Assembly (NCBI RefSeq): GCF_004521915.1
Contig: NZ_SDKD01000013.1
Location: forward strand, 102,929 to 135,048
DNA length: 32,120 bases
From: Brevibacillus migulae
GTDB lineage: Bacteria; Bacillota; Bacilli; Brevibacillales; Brevibacillaceae
Reading direction: 5' to 3'
Made by a program: the position numbers and the translations under genes. Shown in pieces: positions 24,505 through 32,120 of this stretch (positions are counted from its first letter, which is position 1; every line of letters starts with the position of its first letter). The notes under the pieces are model-generated. The model saw only the letters and a list, made by a program, of their open reading frames with translations, had not been told where the DNA came from and did not search any database.

Positions 24505-25554
24505 TTGAAAAAGATATTGACTTCCACTTTACTTTCAACAGCCATGATGGCATCGATGATCCATCCGGCTTTTGCCATCTATGATCCCAGCCGTCCGCCG
24601 GCCCAACCGGGAGAAATGCAGATTATGTCCGCTTCGCCCCCGATGAAGGAGGACACATATCGATATCATCTGGTCGTCAATGGGAAAGCTTTTTCCCCGC
24701 AAGCGTCCATGGTCAAAATCCATCCCGATCAAAGTAAAATCATGGTGCCGCTGCGTACGGTGGCCGAAGCCCTCGACTACAAGCTGACCTGGAATCCACA
24801 TACCAAGAACATTGAGCTGGTCAAAGGAACGCAAAAGCATTCGATCCAGACGGGCGTTGACCGCTATCCGGCAGCCCAGGGAACAATCAAGCTGGGGGTT
24901 GCGCCGAGAGTGGAAAACGGCGTCACCTTCGTGCCCCTCTCCTATTTCCGTGAGGTGCTGCAGGCACAGACAACCGTCGCCAAAACAGGAATGATCACGA
25001 TCACCGCACATGAATTGATTAAAACCGGCACCATTACGCGTATTGCGAAGAATGACCAAGGAACAAGCATCCATCTGAACGGGATGACCAGCGGCTTCAT
25101 CTTCCAGGTCTCCGATCAGACCGAAATCGTGTCTGCAGATAACCAAAAGCTGACGATGGACGATTTGCAGCTGGGGATGACCATTGAAACCGTTCACAGT
25201 CCAATCATGGCGATGAGCCTGCCACCTCAGGGAGGAGCCGTAAAAATCGTCGTCAAAGAAACGCCTTCCACACCAGATCTCCTCGGTACGTTGGGAGACA
25301 TTACAGAGCTGTCTGCCACGGCAGATGGCGGAAAACGAGTAACGATTCAAGGGGAAAAACTGAGCGAGCAAGGCTATGAGCAAATCGTCTTGAACATCGA
25401 TGAGGACACCAAGATCATTCAGGCGCGGGACATGCAGCCCGTCTCGCTGGATGAGCTGAAAAAAGGGATGAAGGTGTATGCGATGTATGGGCCGGTTGTC
25501 ACTCGCAGCCTCCCGCCGATCGGAAAGGCAGAGAAGATTTTGGTGGAAATGTAA
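24505..25554 (+). CDS. Secreted stalk-domain protein (copper amine oxidase N-terminal-like)
   Basis: A 349-residue exported protein. Signal peptide 1-24 (KKILTSTLLSTAMMASM, cleavage after AFA). The stalk domain (about 65-168) has MVPLRTVAEALDYKLTWNPHTKNIEL and VENGVTFVPLSYFREVL, the copper-amine-oxidase-N1-like fold common in Paenibacillaceae surface proteins. It binds no copper by itself. The C-terminal half holds two related units (about 174-251 and 264-349), each going from G.IT.. through D.T.I..A to LGM or KGM, then SLPP and KI.V. The start is TTG at 24505, after AAGGAGG; no ATG there gives a signal peptide with a ribosome site. It is divergent from tcyP and stands alone. Function is unknown, probably at the cell envelope. 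Confidence 0.82.
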   Translation: MKKILTSTLLSTAMMASMIHPAFAIYDPSRPPAQPGEMQIMSASPPMKEDTYRYHLVVNGKAFSPQASMVKIHPDQSKIMVPLRTVAEALDYKLTWNPHTKNIELVKGTQKHSIQTGVDRYPAAQGTIKLGVAPRVENGVTFVPLSYFREVLQAQTTVAKTGMITITAHELIKTGTITRIAKNDQGTSIHLNGMTSGFIFQVSDQTEIVSADNQKLTMDDLQLGMTIETVHSPIMAMSLPPQGGAVKIVVKETPSTPDLLGTLGDITELSATADGGKRVTIQGEKLSEQGYEQIVLNIDEDTKIIQARDMQPVSLDELKKGMKVYAMYGPVVTRSLPPIGKAEKILVEM

Positions 25555-25567
25555 AACGAAGCACGAT

Positions 25568-25601
25568 AGCCCCGATATCCTCAAGGATCCGGGGCTTTTT
25601 C
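25568..25601 (+). terminator. Terminator of the stalk-domain gene
   Basis: AGCCCCG and CGGGGCT enclose an inner ATCC-TCAA-GGAT hairpin, followed by TTTTT. Confidence 0.88.
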
Positions 25602-25616
25602 ATTCATTTTCATTCC

Positions 25617-27494
25617 TTAGTGAAACGACCGCCAAAAATCACCACGGGTATTGATCAGCGATTGGATTTGTTCATAGGGGATGCGGAAAGTCGGGAAGCC
25701 CGCGGCATAGGGCGCGATTTCGTATGGGGCAAAATAGATCATTAACGCATCTTCCTTCACATAGAAGGGTTGGTCTGGCTTAATTCCTTTATAGCTGTCG
25801 GGAAAGACGTACGAGTATTGGGGATCTGTTTTGATTTGCTGCCCGATGATCTCGCTGAGCACTCTCACATAGTCACTGTTAGGCAGAAAGAGATCCTTCA
25901 GCTGGTAGGTCTTTGCCTTGGCTAGATCAATATGCACGTATTCTTCTGACGGCATGCCATGCGCCGCTCCAAACGGGTACTCATAGCCGCTTAGCTGCAG
26001 CACAAGCAAGTCCTTTTGAAAAAACTCGACCTCAAAATCGCCGGAGTAGCTCGACGTGAGCTGCGCATTCGGCTCGATTTTTTTCACTTTCGATCTTTCT
26101 TTCAGCATCTGATTGATGCGCTGCTCTGCACTCCGGTCCTTGATCCCCTCGATTTGCGGATAATAGACCAGATAGTCCTTGTTGGGCGCATATTTTTCCT
26201 CTCTGACGCGATAATCGCCGCGCAGGGGGATCAATGTGTTTTGCGCATAAATCAGTTTGCCGGAACGGTCGTAGTAGGAAGTGCGCATGTCTACAACTGC
26301 CTTGACGATGTCTCCCGTCAGCGTGAGCGTACCCACCCCCGAGACGATGGGGAGATTGCGGGCGATCCTGCCATTCCGGTAGATGAAAAAGGTGCGCTGC
26401 CCGTCGGTGGCGGAGGCGATTCCCTGGTGGAAGCGCGAGACATCGGTATAGACAAATTCACTCAGCAGCTTTCCGTTCCAATCCGCAATCGCATAGCGAG
26501 ATCCTGCATATGGTGCGGAGGCGATCCGCGCTTTCCCTACCGCTACCCTGTCTTCCCCTACTGTTTGCACGTCATTATAGACAGGCTTGATGATCTCGTT
26601 CCCCTTTTTGTCGATCAAGCCGTACAGGTTCGCCGTGAAGTCCTTGGAGGCATTGATGACCGCTCTCCCCTTTTCAAACGGAAGTGCTACCGAAAATTGG
26701 GGGGAGATCACGACTTTCCCTTGTTCGTCCATATAGCCAAAAAGGCCATCCGGGGTTTGTTTGAAGGACATCAGTCCATCCCCCAAGCTGCCCACCAGCG
26801 CATGTGGGTACGTATGGAGCGTGGTGCCATTCCGATCGATCAGGGCGTATTCATTTTCCTTGAGCTGTACCACCGCTTTTCCATCCCGAAAATCATTGGC
26901 AGACGGGTACTTGGCAGGAATGACCTCTTTGCCATCGCGATCCAAATAGCCATAGAGGCTGTTCCCTTGCGCATCAGCCTGAGCGAAAATCGCCCGGCCC
27001 TCTTGATACATGCCGATGTAGGTATACCATTTCGGGGTCAGAATCTTCCCACTCTCATCGATGACGCGAAAGCCCTTGTCGTCCAGGATTTGCGCCCGCC
27101 CTTCCGAAAACTGGGTGACGGTGTTGTAAATCGGAGGCACGACAAATTGACCGGAGCTGTTAATTACGCCGTTTCGCTCCTTGCTCTGCACGCCTGCCAA
27201 GCCGTTCGCCTGAAAATCGTCGGCGGCTTCATAGCGCGGGGGAATAATAAAGCTGCCCTTCGTATTGATGTATCCCCACTTCACACCATTGGTCGTCTTG
27301 ACGGAAGCCGGAAACAGAACGGGCCTGGACGGAAATGCTGTGCGCAGCTGTTGAAGCAAGTTTTTTGCCGCCTGGATGGATAACCTGGCCTGTGTCGGGC
27401 TTTTTTTCTTCTTTTCCGCATCTTCCAAATACATCGCTGCTTCCCGCAGATAATCCTGGTACGTACGATGCCGGTTTTGTTCGCTATTCCACAT
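25617..27494 (-). CDS. WG-repeat protein with a C-terminal DUF3298-like domain
   Basis: A 625-residue protein without a signal peptide. After a helical N-terminus (1-55, Lys-rich) come about seven WG repeats between 70 and 400: WGYINTKGSFIIPPRYEAADDF, GVINSSGQFVVPPIYN, YGYLDRDGKEVIPAKYP, FGYMDEQGKVVISPQF and YGLIDKKGNEIIKPVYN are clear copies. The last 200 residues (about 425-620) look like the DUF3298/RsiV-like domain seen beside peptidoglycan deacetylases (YPQIEGIKDRSAEQRINQML, FFQKDLLVLQLSGYEYPFGAAHG, VKEDALMIYFAPYEIAPYAAGFPTFRIPYEQI). WG repeats are probable protein-binding beta modules; the role is unknown. GGGAGAAC lies upstream of the ATG. The usual partners of the C-terminal domain are exported, so the lack of a signal peptide is odd. 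Confidence 0.78.
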   Translation of the reverse strand: MWNSEQNRHRTYQDYLREAAMYLEDAEKKKKSPTQARLSIQAAKNLLQQLRTAFPSRPVLFPASVKTTNGVKWGYINTKGSFIIPPRYEAADDFQANGLAGVQSKERNGVINSSGQFVVPPIYNTVTQFSEGRAQILDDKGFRVIDESGKILTPKWYTYIGMYQEGRAIFAQADAQGNSLYGYLDRDGKEVIPAKYPSANDFRDGKAVVQLKENEYALIDRNGTTLHTYPHALVGSLGDGLMSFKQTPDGLFGYMDEQGKVVISPQFSVALPFEKGRAVINASKDFTANLYGLIDKKGNEIIKPVYNDVQTVGEDRVAVGKARIASAPYAGSRYAIADWNGKLLSEFVYTDVSRFHQGIASATDGQRTFFIYRNGRIARNLPIVSGVGTLTLTGDIVKAVVDMRTSYYDRSGKLIYAQNTLIPLRGDYRVREEKYAPNKDYLVYYPQIEGIKDRSAEQRINQMLKERSKVKKIEPNAQLTSSYSGDFEVEFFQKDLLVLQLSGYEYPFGAAHGMPSEEYVHIDLAKAKTYQLKDLFLPNSDYVRVLSEIIGQQIKTDPQYSYVFPDSYKGIKPDQPFYVKEDALMIYFAPYEIAPYAAGFPTFRIPYEQIQSLINTRGDFWRSFH

Positions 27495-27564
27495 ACCTGC
27501 AGTTCTCCCTTATGCATCCTTTTTCATATCGTATGTGGCTGCCTTTCGATGTGCGAATACCCAT

Positions 27565-27611
27565 GAAAAAAGAAACCCCTGCTGTCAAAGCGGGTGCTTT
27601 GCTGCAAGGGG
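27565..27611 (-). terminator. Terminator overlapping the end of the GNAT gene
   Basis: CAAAGC/GCTTTG with outer CCCC/GGGG pairing, followed on the minus strand by TTTCTTTTTT. The stem includes the last codons and stop of the acetyltransferase gene. Confidence 0.7.
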
Positions 27612-28175
27612 AATACATTTGCTCATGTGCAAATATGTATTTTTGTTGATGGTGATTTCCTTGTCGACCGCATATCCTCTGCGTTGATAGAGGTGGTATG
27701 CGTTCAGATTGCCCGGCTCCACATTGAGCGCTACTTTTACGGGAGACGTCAAGGCTTTCTGGCTGGCGATCTCTTCTACCGCCTTGATCAGCTCCGTCGC
27801 ATACCCTAACCGCTGGTACGCAGGAGTGACCGACAATGTATCGATGTACCATTCATCACTGTCTGTTTCCTTGTCCAATGTGAACTGCTGATCCTCATGG
27901 AGACGGCGCAGATGTTCCACGATGGGCCGATCCAGCTCTTCGGCTCTGCTCCCATGGTAGTAGATGACCAAACCGACCGCTTGCCCGTCTATCTCTTTGA
28001 CGAGTGTATTTTCATAGCTGATCCGGTTTCCCGGTTTCCCAAACCATTCGGCCAGACCTGCCAAGGCTTGTGCTTTTGTGGCGGCTCCCGTCAACTGATA
28101 GCCGATATCATGCAGCGCGTCATACAGGAGCTGGGCTGCTGCTTCTTTATCTTCTTTTTTGGCCTTGCGTATCAT
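27585..28175 (-). CDS. GNAT family N-acetyltransferase
   Basis: A 196-residue GNAT enzyme. The N-terminal region (MIRKAKKEDKEAAAQLLYDAL) leads to DEWYIDTLSVTPAYQRLGYATELIKAVEEIA (about 107-137), the acetyl-CoA site with Q/RxxGxA, and then VALNVEPGNLNAYHLYQRRGY (about 147-167), motif B. It resembles bacterial acetyltransferases of unknown substrate and is unlike the other GNAT protein at 4607. AGGAGGTATC lies just before the ATG. It is divergent from the secreted-protein gene, 82 bases away, and ends inside its own terminator hairpin. Confidence 0.85.
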   Translation of the reverse strand: MIRKAKKEDKEAAAQLLYDALHDIGYQLTGAATKAQALAGLAEWFGKPGNRISYENTLVKEIDGQAVGLVIYYHGSRAEELDRPIVEHLRRLHEDQQFTLDKETDSDEWYIDTLSVTPAYQRLGYATELIKAVEEIASQKALTSPVKVALNVEPGNLNAYHLYQRRGYAVDKEITINKNTYLHMSKCIPLAAKHPL

Positions 28176-28257
28176 GCTGATACCTCCTTACTTGTATCCT
28201 TCCCTATCCTACCACAATGCTGGAGGGCTGTTCACTTTGATGAAAAGAGGTTCACAA

Positions 28258-30372
28258 ATGGTTCGAAAAACATGGTTCGTCCTGCTGGTTTTTTGCCTGG
28301 TTCTCACTGTATGCCCACGTGTCCCGCATGCAAGAGACTTGACTTCCTTCCACAATGACTTCTATACCTTCCGTTGGGGGGAAGACGGGCATATTCGCGT
28401 TGAGGATCGGGCGGGGAACGTGATCGTGGATTCCGTCCAGTATGTTGCCGAGTATGGCGAGATCTACAATGCGCTGATGCCCTCATTACCTGCGGGAGCA
28501 AAGGCCATTTCCTTGGATACTGCGCCAGCATTTCGCATGGGGGAGCCCGTGGAAATCCGTTCGGAATCGTATCTGGGGCGAATGAACATGCCGCTGGTGC
28601 ACAGGGCAAAAGTCGTCGGCATCCAGGGAAACACACTGCATTTCTCTCCCGCAACCGCCAACCCTATGGAAAACAATTTGTTTATCAAACGAGTGAACCA
28701 GCGGATCTCCCAATGGCAGAAGGTGGCGGTTACCACAGTCTCTCGAGAGGACGGTCTGCAGTTGAACATTACCGGCCATACGCCGGTTTCCGTCGTAACC
28801 ACCCAATACACCTTCTCGCACGACAGCCCGACCATCGATGTGCAGGTGGAGACTGCCTACCAGCAGCATGCCAAAGTGTTTCAGGAAACCATGCTGCTCC
28901 GGTTTATCCCGCCGGTCACGGAGGTATATCGCAAAAATAGCAAATTGGATACAGCTTCCCTGCAAAAACGGTACTGGCTTGGTCATCATGGCGTCAAATT
29001 CGGCAAAGGTTCGCAACAGGCCTGGATCTATCATGCTCCGGCTCTGTCTTCCATGGAGGTGGCGGTTGCGGAAAAGCAATTGCTTTTGCATCTGGAGCAT
29101 ATGAACGATCATCATTTTGTCCAGCAGACGTCCTCCATGAAAGTAGGCAAGGTGCGGCATCCTGCGGAATATCAGCCCGGTGATACGCGGACGAACTCCT
29201 TTTCGCTCACGGTGGGCTGGCAGCCGCGCTTGCAGCCGCGGTTTATGAACCAGCCCTATGGTTTTCTGGCCACGCATATTTGGACGGAGCACGCTGATGA
29301 ACAGACGCTTGCCAGCAATCGGGCGATCTACTACGGCTCCCAAAAGTGGACCAACCCGGCACAGGCCACTGGCGGATTTGTCAAATATCGCATCCCCGTC
29401 ACGAAAAGCGTCTTCTATTCCAACCCGTATTTTCGTCCTCAGCGACCGTTGAACATCGGCTTGCTGCAGGATCAGCAGTTTGTGCGTTTTCTGGATGATT
29501 TGCATGGTCGCGGTTCGGAGATCGTGCTGCATAATATATACCCGTATGATTTTCCCCCTTACCGGCAAGTGCACGACAATATTTTGCAATGGATGAAGAA
29601 TCGGTATCATAGCAAGACCTGGATCGATCATGGCTTTCTCAAGACCAACTTTGCCTTTCAAGGACTGGAGACCTCGTCCCCCTATTCCATGGCAAGCCTC
29701 TGGGAAAAGCACGGCATTCGCTACTTTTGGCACTACAGCAGTGAAGATATCACCGGGATCGATACGGCCCTTGATCTGCTGCAAACGCAAAACGGCGATC
29801 AATACTGGACTCCGCTCTACTGGTCCCATCCGACGGTCACGGGTCCCTTTTACACCTGGAGCACCGCTATCGTCACGGATGATTCGCTTTATCACTATCA
29901 GGGGAAACAGCTTGATCGGCTCGTCCAACAACGCGGCGTTTTTATCAGCCATGCCTATTTATCCCGTCTCTTCAAGGGTACGTATATCCGGAGTTTTTTG
30001 GCCAGAGATCGACAGGGGCAGCTGGTGATCAATCCTGCGTTCAATCAGGTTTTACAGCGCATGGCGTCCCTGCGTGATCAGCGAAAACTGTATCTGAGCA
30101 CAGTTGCCGAGATGATGGACTACTGGCTCGCCCTTTCCCAGATTCGCATGACTTATGCCCCGGATGGCTCCGTTTTGCTGCATAATCCGAGCAATCGCAT
30201 GATTTCCGGCCTTTCTCTGGCAGTCCGCAGCCCCGAGGTCTATGTGAACGGGAAAAAACCGCCGCAATATCGCAGCGAAGGAGAGCTGATCTTTTGGTTT
30301 GATCTTCCTCCTCATGCCACCGCTATACTTTCCGACCGCATTGAAAAAGAGGGAGCCGTTCATCCTCACTGA
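28258..30372 (+). CDS. Large secreted protein of unknown function, possibly carbohydrate-active
   Basis: A 704-residue exported protein. Signal peptide 1-25 (WFVLLVFCLVLTVCPRVPHA). A beta-rich region (about 27-390) follows. Residues about 395-600 look like an alpha/beta barrel: IGLLQDQQFVRFLDDLHGRGSEIVLHN (about 400-426), TWIDHG (about 451-456) and SLWEKHGIRYFWHY (about 481-494) recall polysaccharide deacetylases and related hydrolases, with His and Asp in plausible catalytic places. That link is inference; I do not recognise the family. A C-terminal beta domain ends near 700. ATG 28258 is preferred, with AAGAGG five or so bases upstream; ATG 28240 would add six residues. It is probably monocistronic, with the terminator running over the stop codon. 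Confidence 0.72.
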   Translation: MVRKTWFVLLVFCLVLTVCPRVPHARDLTSFHNDFYTFRWGEDGHIRVEDRAGNVIVDSVQYVAEYGEIYNALMPSLPAGAKAISLDTAPAFRMGEPVEIRSESYLGRMNMPLVHRAKVVGIQGNTLHFSPATANPMENNLFIKRVNQRISQWQKVAVTTVSREDGLQLNITGHTPVSVVTTQYTFSHDSPTIDVQVETAYQQHAKVFQETMLLRFIPPVTEVYRKNSKLDTASLQKRYWLGHHGVKFGKGSQQAWIYHAPALSSMEVAVAEKQLLLHLEHMNDHHFVQQTSSMKVGKVRHPAEYQPGDTRTNSFSLTVGWQPRLQPRFMNQPYGFLATHIWTEHADEQTLASNRAIYYGSQKWTNPAQATGGFVKYRIPVTKSVFYSNPYFRPQRPLNIGLLQDQQFVRFLDDLHGRGSEIVLHNIYPYDFPPYRQVHDNILQWMKNRYHSKTWIDHGFLKTNFAFQGLETSSPYSMASLWEKHGIRYFWHYSSEDITGIDTALDLLQTQNGDQYWTPLYWSHPTVTGPFYTWSTAIVTDDSLYHYQGKQLDRLVQQRGVFISHAYLSRLFKGTYIRSFLARDRQGQLVINPAFNQVLQRMASLRDQRKLYLSTVAEMMDYWLALSQIRMTYAPDGSVLLHNPSNRMISGLSLAVRSPEVYVNGKKPPQYRSEGELIFWFDLPPHATAILSDRIEKEGAVHPH

Positions 30373-30391
30373 ACGCTCCCTCTCCTTTTTG
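30349..30391 (+). terminator. Terminator over the stop codon of the secreted-protein gene
   Basis: GAGGGAGCcGTTCA pairs with TGAACGCTCCCTC (one bulged C), followed by CCTTTTT. The TGA stop (30370-30372) lies within the hairpin. Confidence 0.8.
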
Positions 30392-30392
30392 G

Positions 30393-30653
30393 TTATCGTT
30401 TCATGAAGCCAGCGTACATATTCTTCGCCATTTCCTTGGCTTCCACAGCGGTTTGTTGCATACGTTCCTCTGTACCGCCGTAGCCGATCTCCTCTGTGGA
30501 GCTACGGCAGCTTCTGTCTGGCTTCTTGCAGTTTCTCTTCCCTTCGCCCACATACAATCACCGTATTGCCAGCTTTCAGAAAACGCTCGCAAGCGCCAAG
30601 CCAATCCCTGAAGCTCCTCCTGTAATCAGCACGGTATTTCCTGTTATGTTCAT
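30393..30653 (-). pseudogene. Relic of a DltE-type short-chain dehydrogenase
   Basis: From ATG 30653 the frame reads MNITGNTVLITGGASGIGLALA, the Rossmann start of a short-chain dehydrogenase (SDR). It then needs one extra base near 30586-30590 (GCGAGCG in place of the expected GCGGAGCG) to continue as RFLKAGNTVIVCGRREEKLQ and EARQKLP. After that the sequence jumps, in yet another frame, to a C-terminal-like EIGYGGTEERMQQTAVEAKE.. ending at TAA (30393-30395). About 260 bases remain of an expected 700-800, and the catalytic Tyr-x3-Lys region is missing. It is thus a frameshifted gene with a large internal deletion. Intact relatives are NAD(P)-dependent oxidoreductases resembling DltE. GGGGGAT is still present before the ATG. 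Confidence 0.8.
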
Positions 30654-30739
30654 CATATCCCCCATCACGCGATCTCTTGTGGCTCATCCATATTTTATCC
30701 ACCGCTTTCTTTGTAATGCTATTTGCCTTCTTGAAGCTG

Positions 30740-30767
30740 TCGACTTGTTTCGTTTATGGTGTATAGT
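30740..30767 (+). promoter_or_regulatory. Candidate promoter of the PLP-enzyme gene
   Basis: TCGACT (30740-30745) and TATAGT (30762-30767), 16 bases apart, match four of six and five of six consensus bases. They lie about 60 bases upstream of the start codon. Confidence 0.45.
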
Positions 30768-30824
30768 CAGAAGGAAGGCTTGTTTTTGAATAAGTCGGTG
30801 TATATCGGAAGGAGCAAACCCGAG

Positions 30825-31922
30825 ATGAGCGAAAAGCAATCGTTGTCCGAAGCTTTTGATCAAGCCCCCTATCCATTAGGCGGCCATAGCAAGCGAAATG
30901 TGCATGTTCTGCAAGAGGCCTTGGCCGGTTTGGATGGAAACCTGAACAGCGATCTTTATGGGACAGGAGCCGTCATTGACGATTTTCAAAACAAAATGGC
31001 CGCCTATTTAGGAAAAGAGTCAGCTGTCTTTTTTCCGAGCGGAACGATGGCACAGCAGATCGCTTTGCGCATATGGTGTGATCGCCAAAAGCTCAAACGA
31101 GTGGCGTATCACCCTCTATGCCACTTGGAGATTCACGAGGAAGATGGCCTTAAAGAGCTGCACCAGATCGAAGTAGTGCTGCTGGCAGACAAAAACAGCC
31201 TGATTCGATTGAAAGATGTTGTGAACCTGAATGCGGATATCGCTTGCTTGCTTCTGGAGCTCCCTCAGCGTGAGATCGGCGGTCAATTGCCTGATTATGC
31301 AGAACTTGAGGCGATTTCTGCCTATTGCCGCGAAAAAGGAATCAAGCTGCATCTCGATGGGGCACGCCTCTTTGAAATCCTACCCTACTATCAAAAAACA
31401 GCAGCGGAGATTTGCCAGCTTTTTGATAGCGTCTATGTTTCGCTTTACAAAGGGATCGGGGGCATCGCTGGCGCCATTTTGGCGGGCGATGAGGCGTTTA
31501 CTAAGGAATCCAAAGTGTGGAAAAGGCGGCATGGCGGTGATTTGATCAGCTTGTATCCGTATATTGTTAGCGCTGATTATTATTTTGAACGGCGACTGCA
31601 TCGTTTCCCTCAATACTATGAAGAAGCGAAAGAGCTTGCCCACTTTTATAATGAATGCACTGCTGTCGCTACAAGACCTGCTGTCCCCGTCTCGAACATG
31701 TTTCACGTTCATGTTCAAGTGTCCAAAGATCAGCTGACCGCCATTTTACCGGCCATTTATGAGGCTACTGGTATTGGATTTACGCACTACGTAAAGGAAA
31801 TCGATGAGTCGAGCTGTTACTTTGAAGTGAGCATCGGGGATCGGTATGCCCATGCACCAAAAGACCAGATTAAAAAAGCGTTTCAATTGCTTGATGAGGA
31901 ACTGGGGAAAATCAAAGGCTAG
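30825..31922 (+). CDS. Threonine aldolase / beta-eliminating lyase family PLP enzyme
   Basis: A 365-residue cytosolic fold-type I PLP enzyme of the threonine aldolase/aromatic beta-eliminating lyase family. Features: YGTGAVIDDFQNKMAAYLGKESAVFFPSGTMAQQIAL (about 46-82, cofactor phosphate site), LHLDGARLFE (about 179-188, the Asp that contacts the pyridine ring) and VSLYKGIGGIAGAIL (about 205-219), whose Lys should form the Schiff base. It likely cleaves beta-hydroxy amino acids to glycine and an aldehyde, but related lyases differ in substrate. AAGGAG lies 10 bases before the ATG at 30825; the frame stays open 23 codons further up, across the promoter. It is monocistronic, ending at a long terminator. 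Confidence 0.85.
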   Translation: MSEKQSLSEAFDQAPYPLGGHSKRNVHVLQEALAGLDGNLNSDLYGTGAVIDDFQNKMAAYLGKESAVFFPSGTMAQQIALRIWCDRQKLKRVAYHPLCHLEIHEEDGLKELHQIEVVLLADKNSLIRLKDVVNLNADIACLLLELPQREIGGQLPDYAELEAISAYCREKGIKLHLDGARLFEILPYYQKTAAEICQLFDSVYVSLYKGIGGIAGAILAGDEAFTKESKVWKRRHGGDLISLYPYIVSADYYFERRLHRFPQYYEEAKELAHFYNECTAVATRPAVPVSNMFHVHVQVSKDQLTAILPAIYEATGIGFTHYVKEIDESSCYFEVSIGDRYAHAPKDQIKKAFQLLDEELGKIKG

Positions 31923-31951
31923 GCTTATCGAAACTTTGCATTCTAACACGG

Positions 31952-31997
31952 AAAAAGCCATTGAACAACATATTTCATATGTGTTCAATGGCTTTTT
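31952..31997 (+). terminator. Long terminator after the PLP-enzyme gene
   Basis: AAAAAGCCATTGAACA pairs perfectly with TGTTCAATGGCTTTTT, with an inner CATAT/ATATG stem, and ends in a T-run. It can act in both directions. Confidence 0.9.
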
Positions 31998-32050
31998 TAT
32001 ATATAAACAAAAAAACCATCCAGTTGGGGATGGCATGGTCGTTTGTACCT

Positions 32051-32120
32051 TCAAAACTGGATACGCAGCAATTTTGCAAAAGGACGTGCTTACGTCTGTG
32101 TTGCGACAGGATGTCGCGTC
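32051..32120. other. Probable edge of an rRNA/tRNA operon: leader-like motif and three small hairpins
   Basis: TTCAAAACTGGATAC (from 32050) resembles the TTGAAAACTGGATA element found in leader and spacer regions of rRNA operons in Bacillus relatives. Three compact inverted repeats follow: GCAATTTTGC (32068-32077), GACGTGCTTACGTC (32083-32096) and GCGACAGGATGTCGC (32103-32117). No mature rRNA or tRNA sequence is inside the window, so the assignment depends on what lies to the right. The direction is unknown. Confidence 0.4.

Noticed and set aside
24535..25584. 349-codon open frame antisense to the stalk-domain gene
   Set aside because: The sense frame has a signal peptide and known domain; the antisense product has neither and no ribosome site.
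26016..27383. 455-codon open frame antisense to the WG-repeat gene
   Set aside because: A shadow of the sense gene. The sense strand has clear repeats, a ribosome site and a start.
28486..29952. 488-codon open frame antisense to the secreted-protein gene
   Set aside because: It mirrors the codon pattern of the sense gene, has no ribosome site and its protein shows no recognisable motif.
1..32120. CRISPR array, insertion sequence, prophage or tRNA gene
   Set aside because: I saw no regularly spaced repeats, transposase or phage-like genes, or cloverleaf-like sequence on either strand.

Overview
The window looks like a chromosomal segment of an endospore-forming, flagellated member of the Bacillota, most likely Brevibacillus or a close relative in the Paenibacillaceae. 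This is inferred from moderate GC content, strong AGGAGG-type ribosome sites with several TTG starts, spore genes (a SleB-type cortex hydrolase and a YheC/YheD coat protein), a Rok-like nucleoid regulator, motAB and a TcyP close to the Bacillus protein. I saw no prophage, transposon, CRISPR array or tRNA. Most of the window is ordinary housekeeping and accessory chromosome.

Layout. 1-5.1 kb: end of an unidentified gene, a GT2 glycosyltransferase, a DUF3905-like small protein with a possible sporulation promoter, a HesB/IscA-like protein without cysteines, a site-2 protease, the SleB-type hydrolase, a low-molecular-weight tyrosine phosphatase and a GNAT acetyltransferase. 5.1-7.7 kb: an AT-richer pair, a GMC oxidoreductase overlapping a YheC/YheD ATP-grasp gene, probably one transcription unit and possibly acquired. 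7.9-11.5 kb: motAB, a ZIP metal transporter and a Fur-controlled FhuF-type siderophore-iron reductase. 11.5-13.5 kb: an unrecognised protein built on an exact-register 104-residue duplication, and the Rok-like regulator. 13.6-15.8 kb: an old-yellow-enzyme gene and a TetR repressor that share three copies of one operator.

15.8-22.9 kb is a signalling region: a MHYT-PAS-GGDEF-EAL cyclic-di-GMP protein, a chemoreceptor whose 29th codon is a stop, deoD and an intact chemoreceptor. 22.9-28.2 kb: the cystine importer TcyP with a strong promoter, a secreted stalk-domain protein, a WG-repeat protein and a GNAT acetyltransferase. 28.2-32.1 kb: a large secreted protein of unknown function, the remains of a short-chain dehydrogenase reduced by a frameshift and an internal deletion, and a threonine-aldolase-type PLP enzyme. 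The last bases look like the edge of a stable-RNA operon.

Transcription units are short and nearly all end in clear intrinsic terminators. The best leads are the TetR/OYE operator set, the interrupted chemoreceptor, the duplicated helical protein beside the Rok-like gene, and the dehydrogenase relic. I did not find a convincing new multi-gene defence or biosynthetic system.
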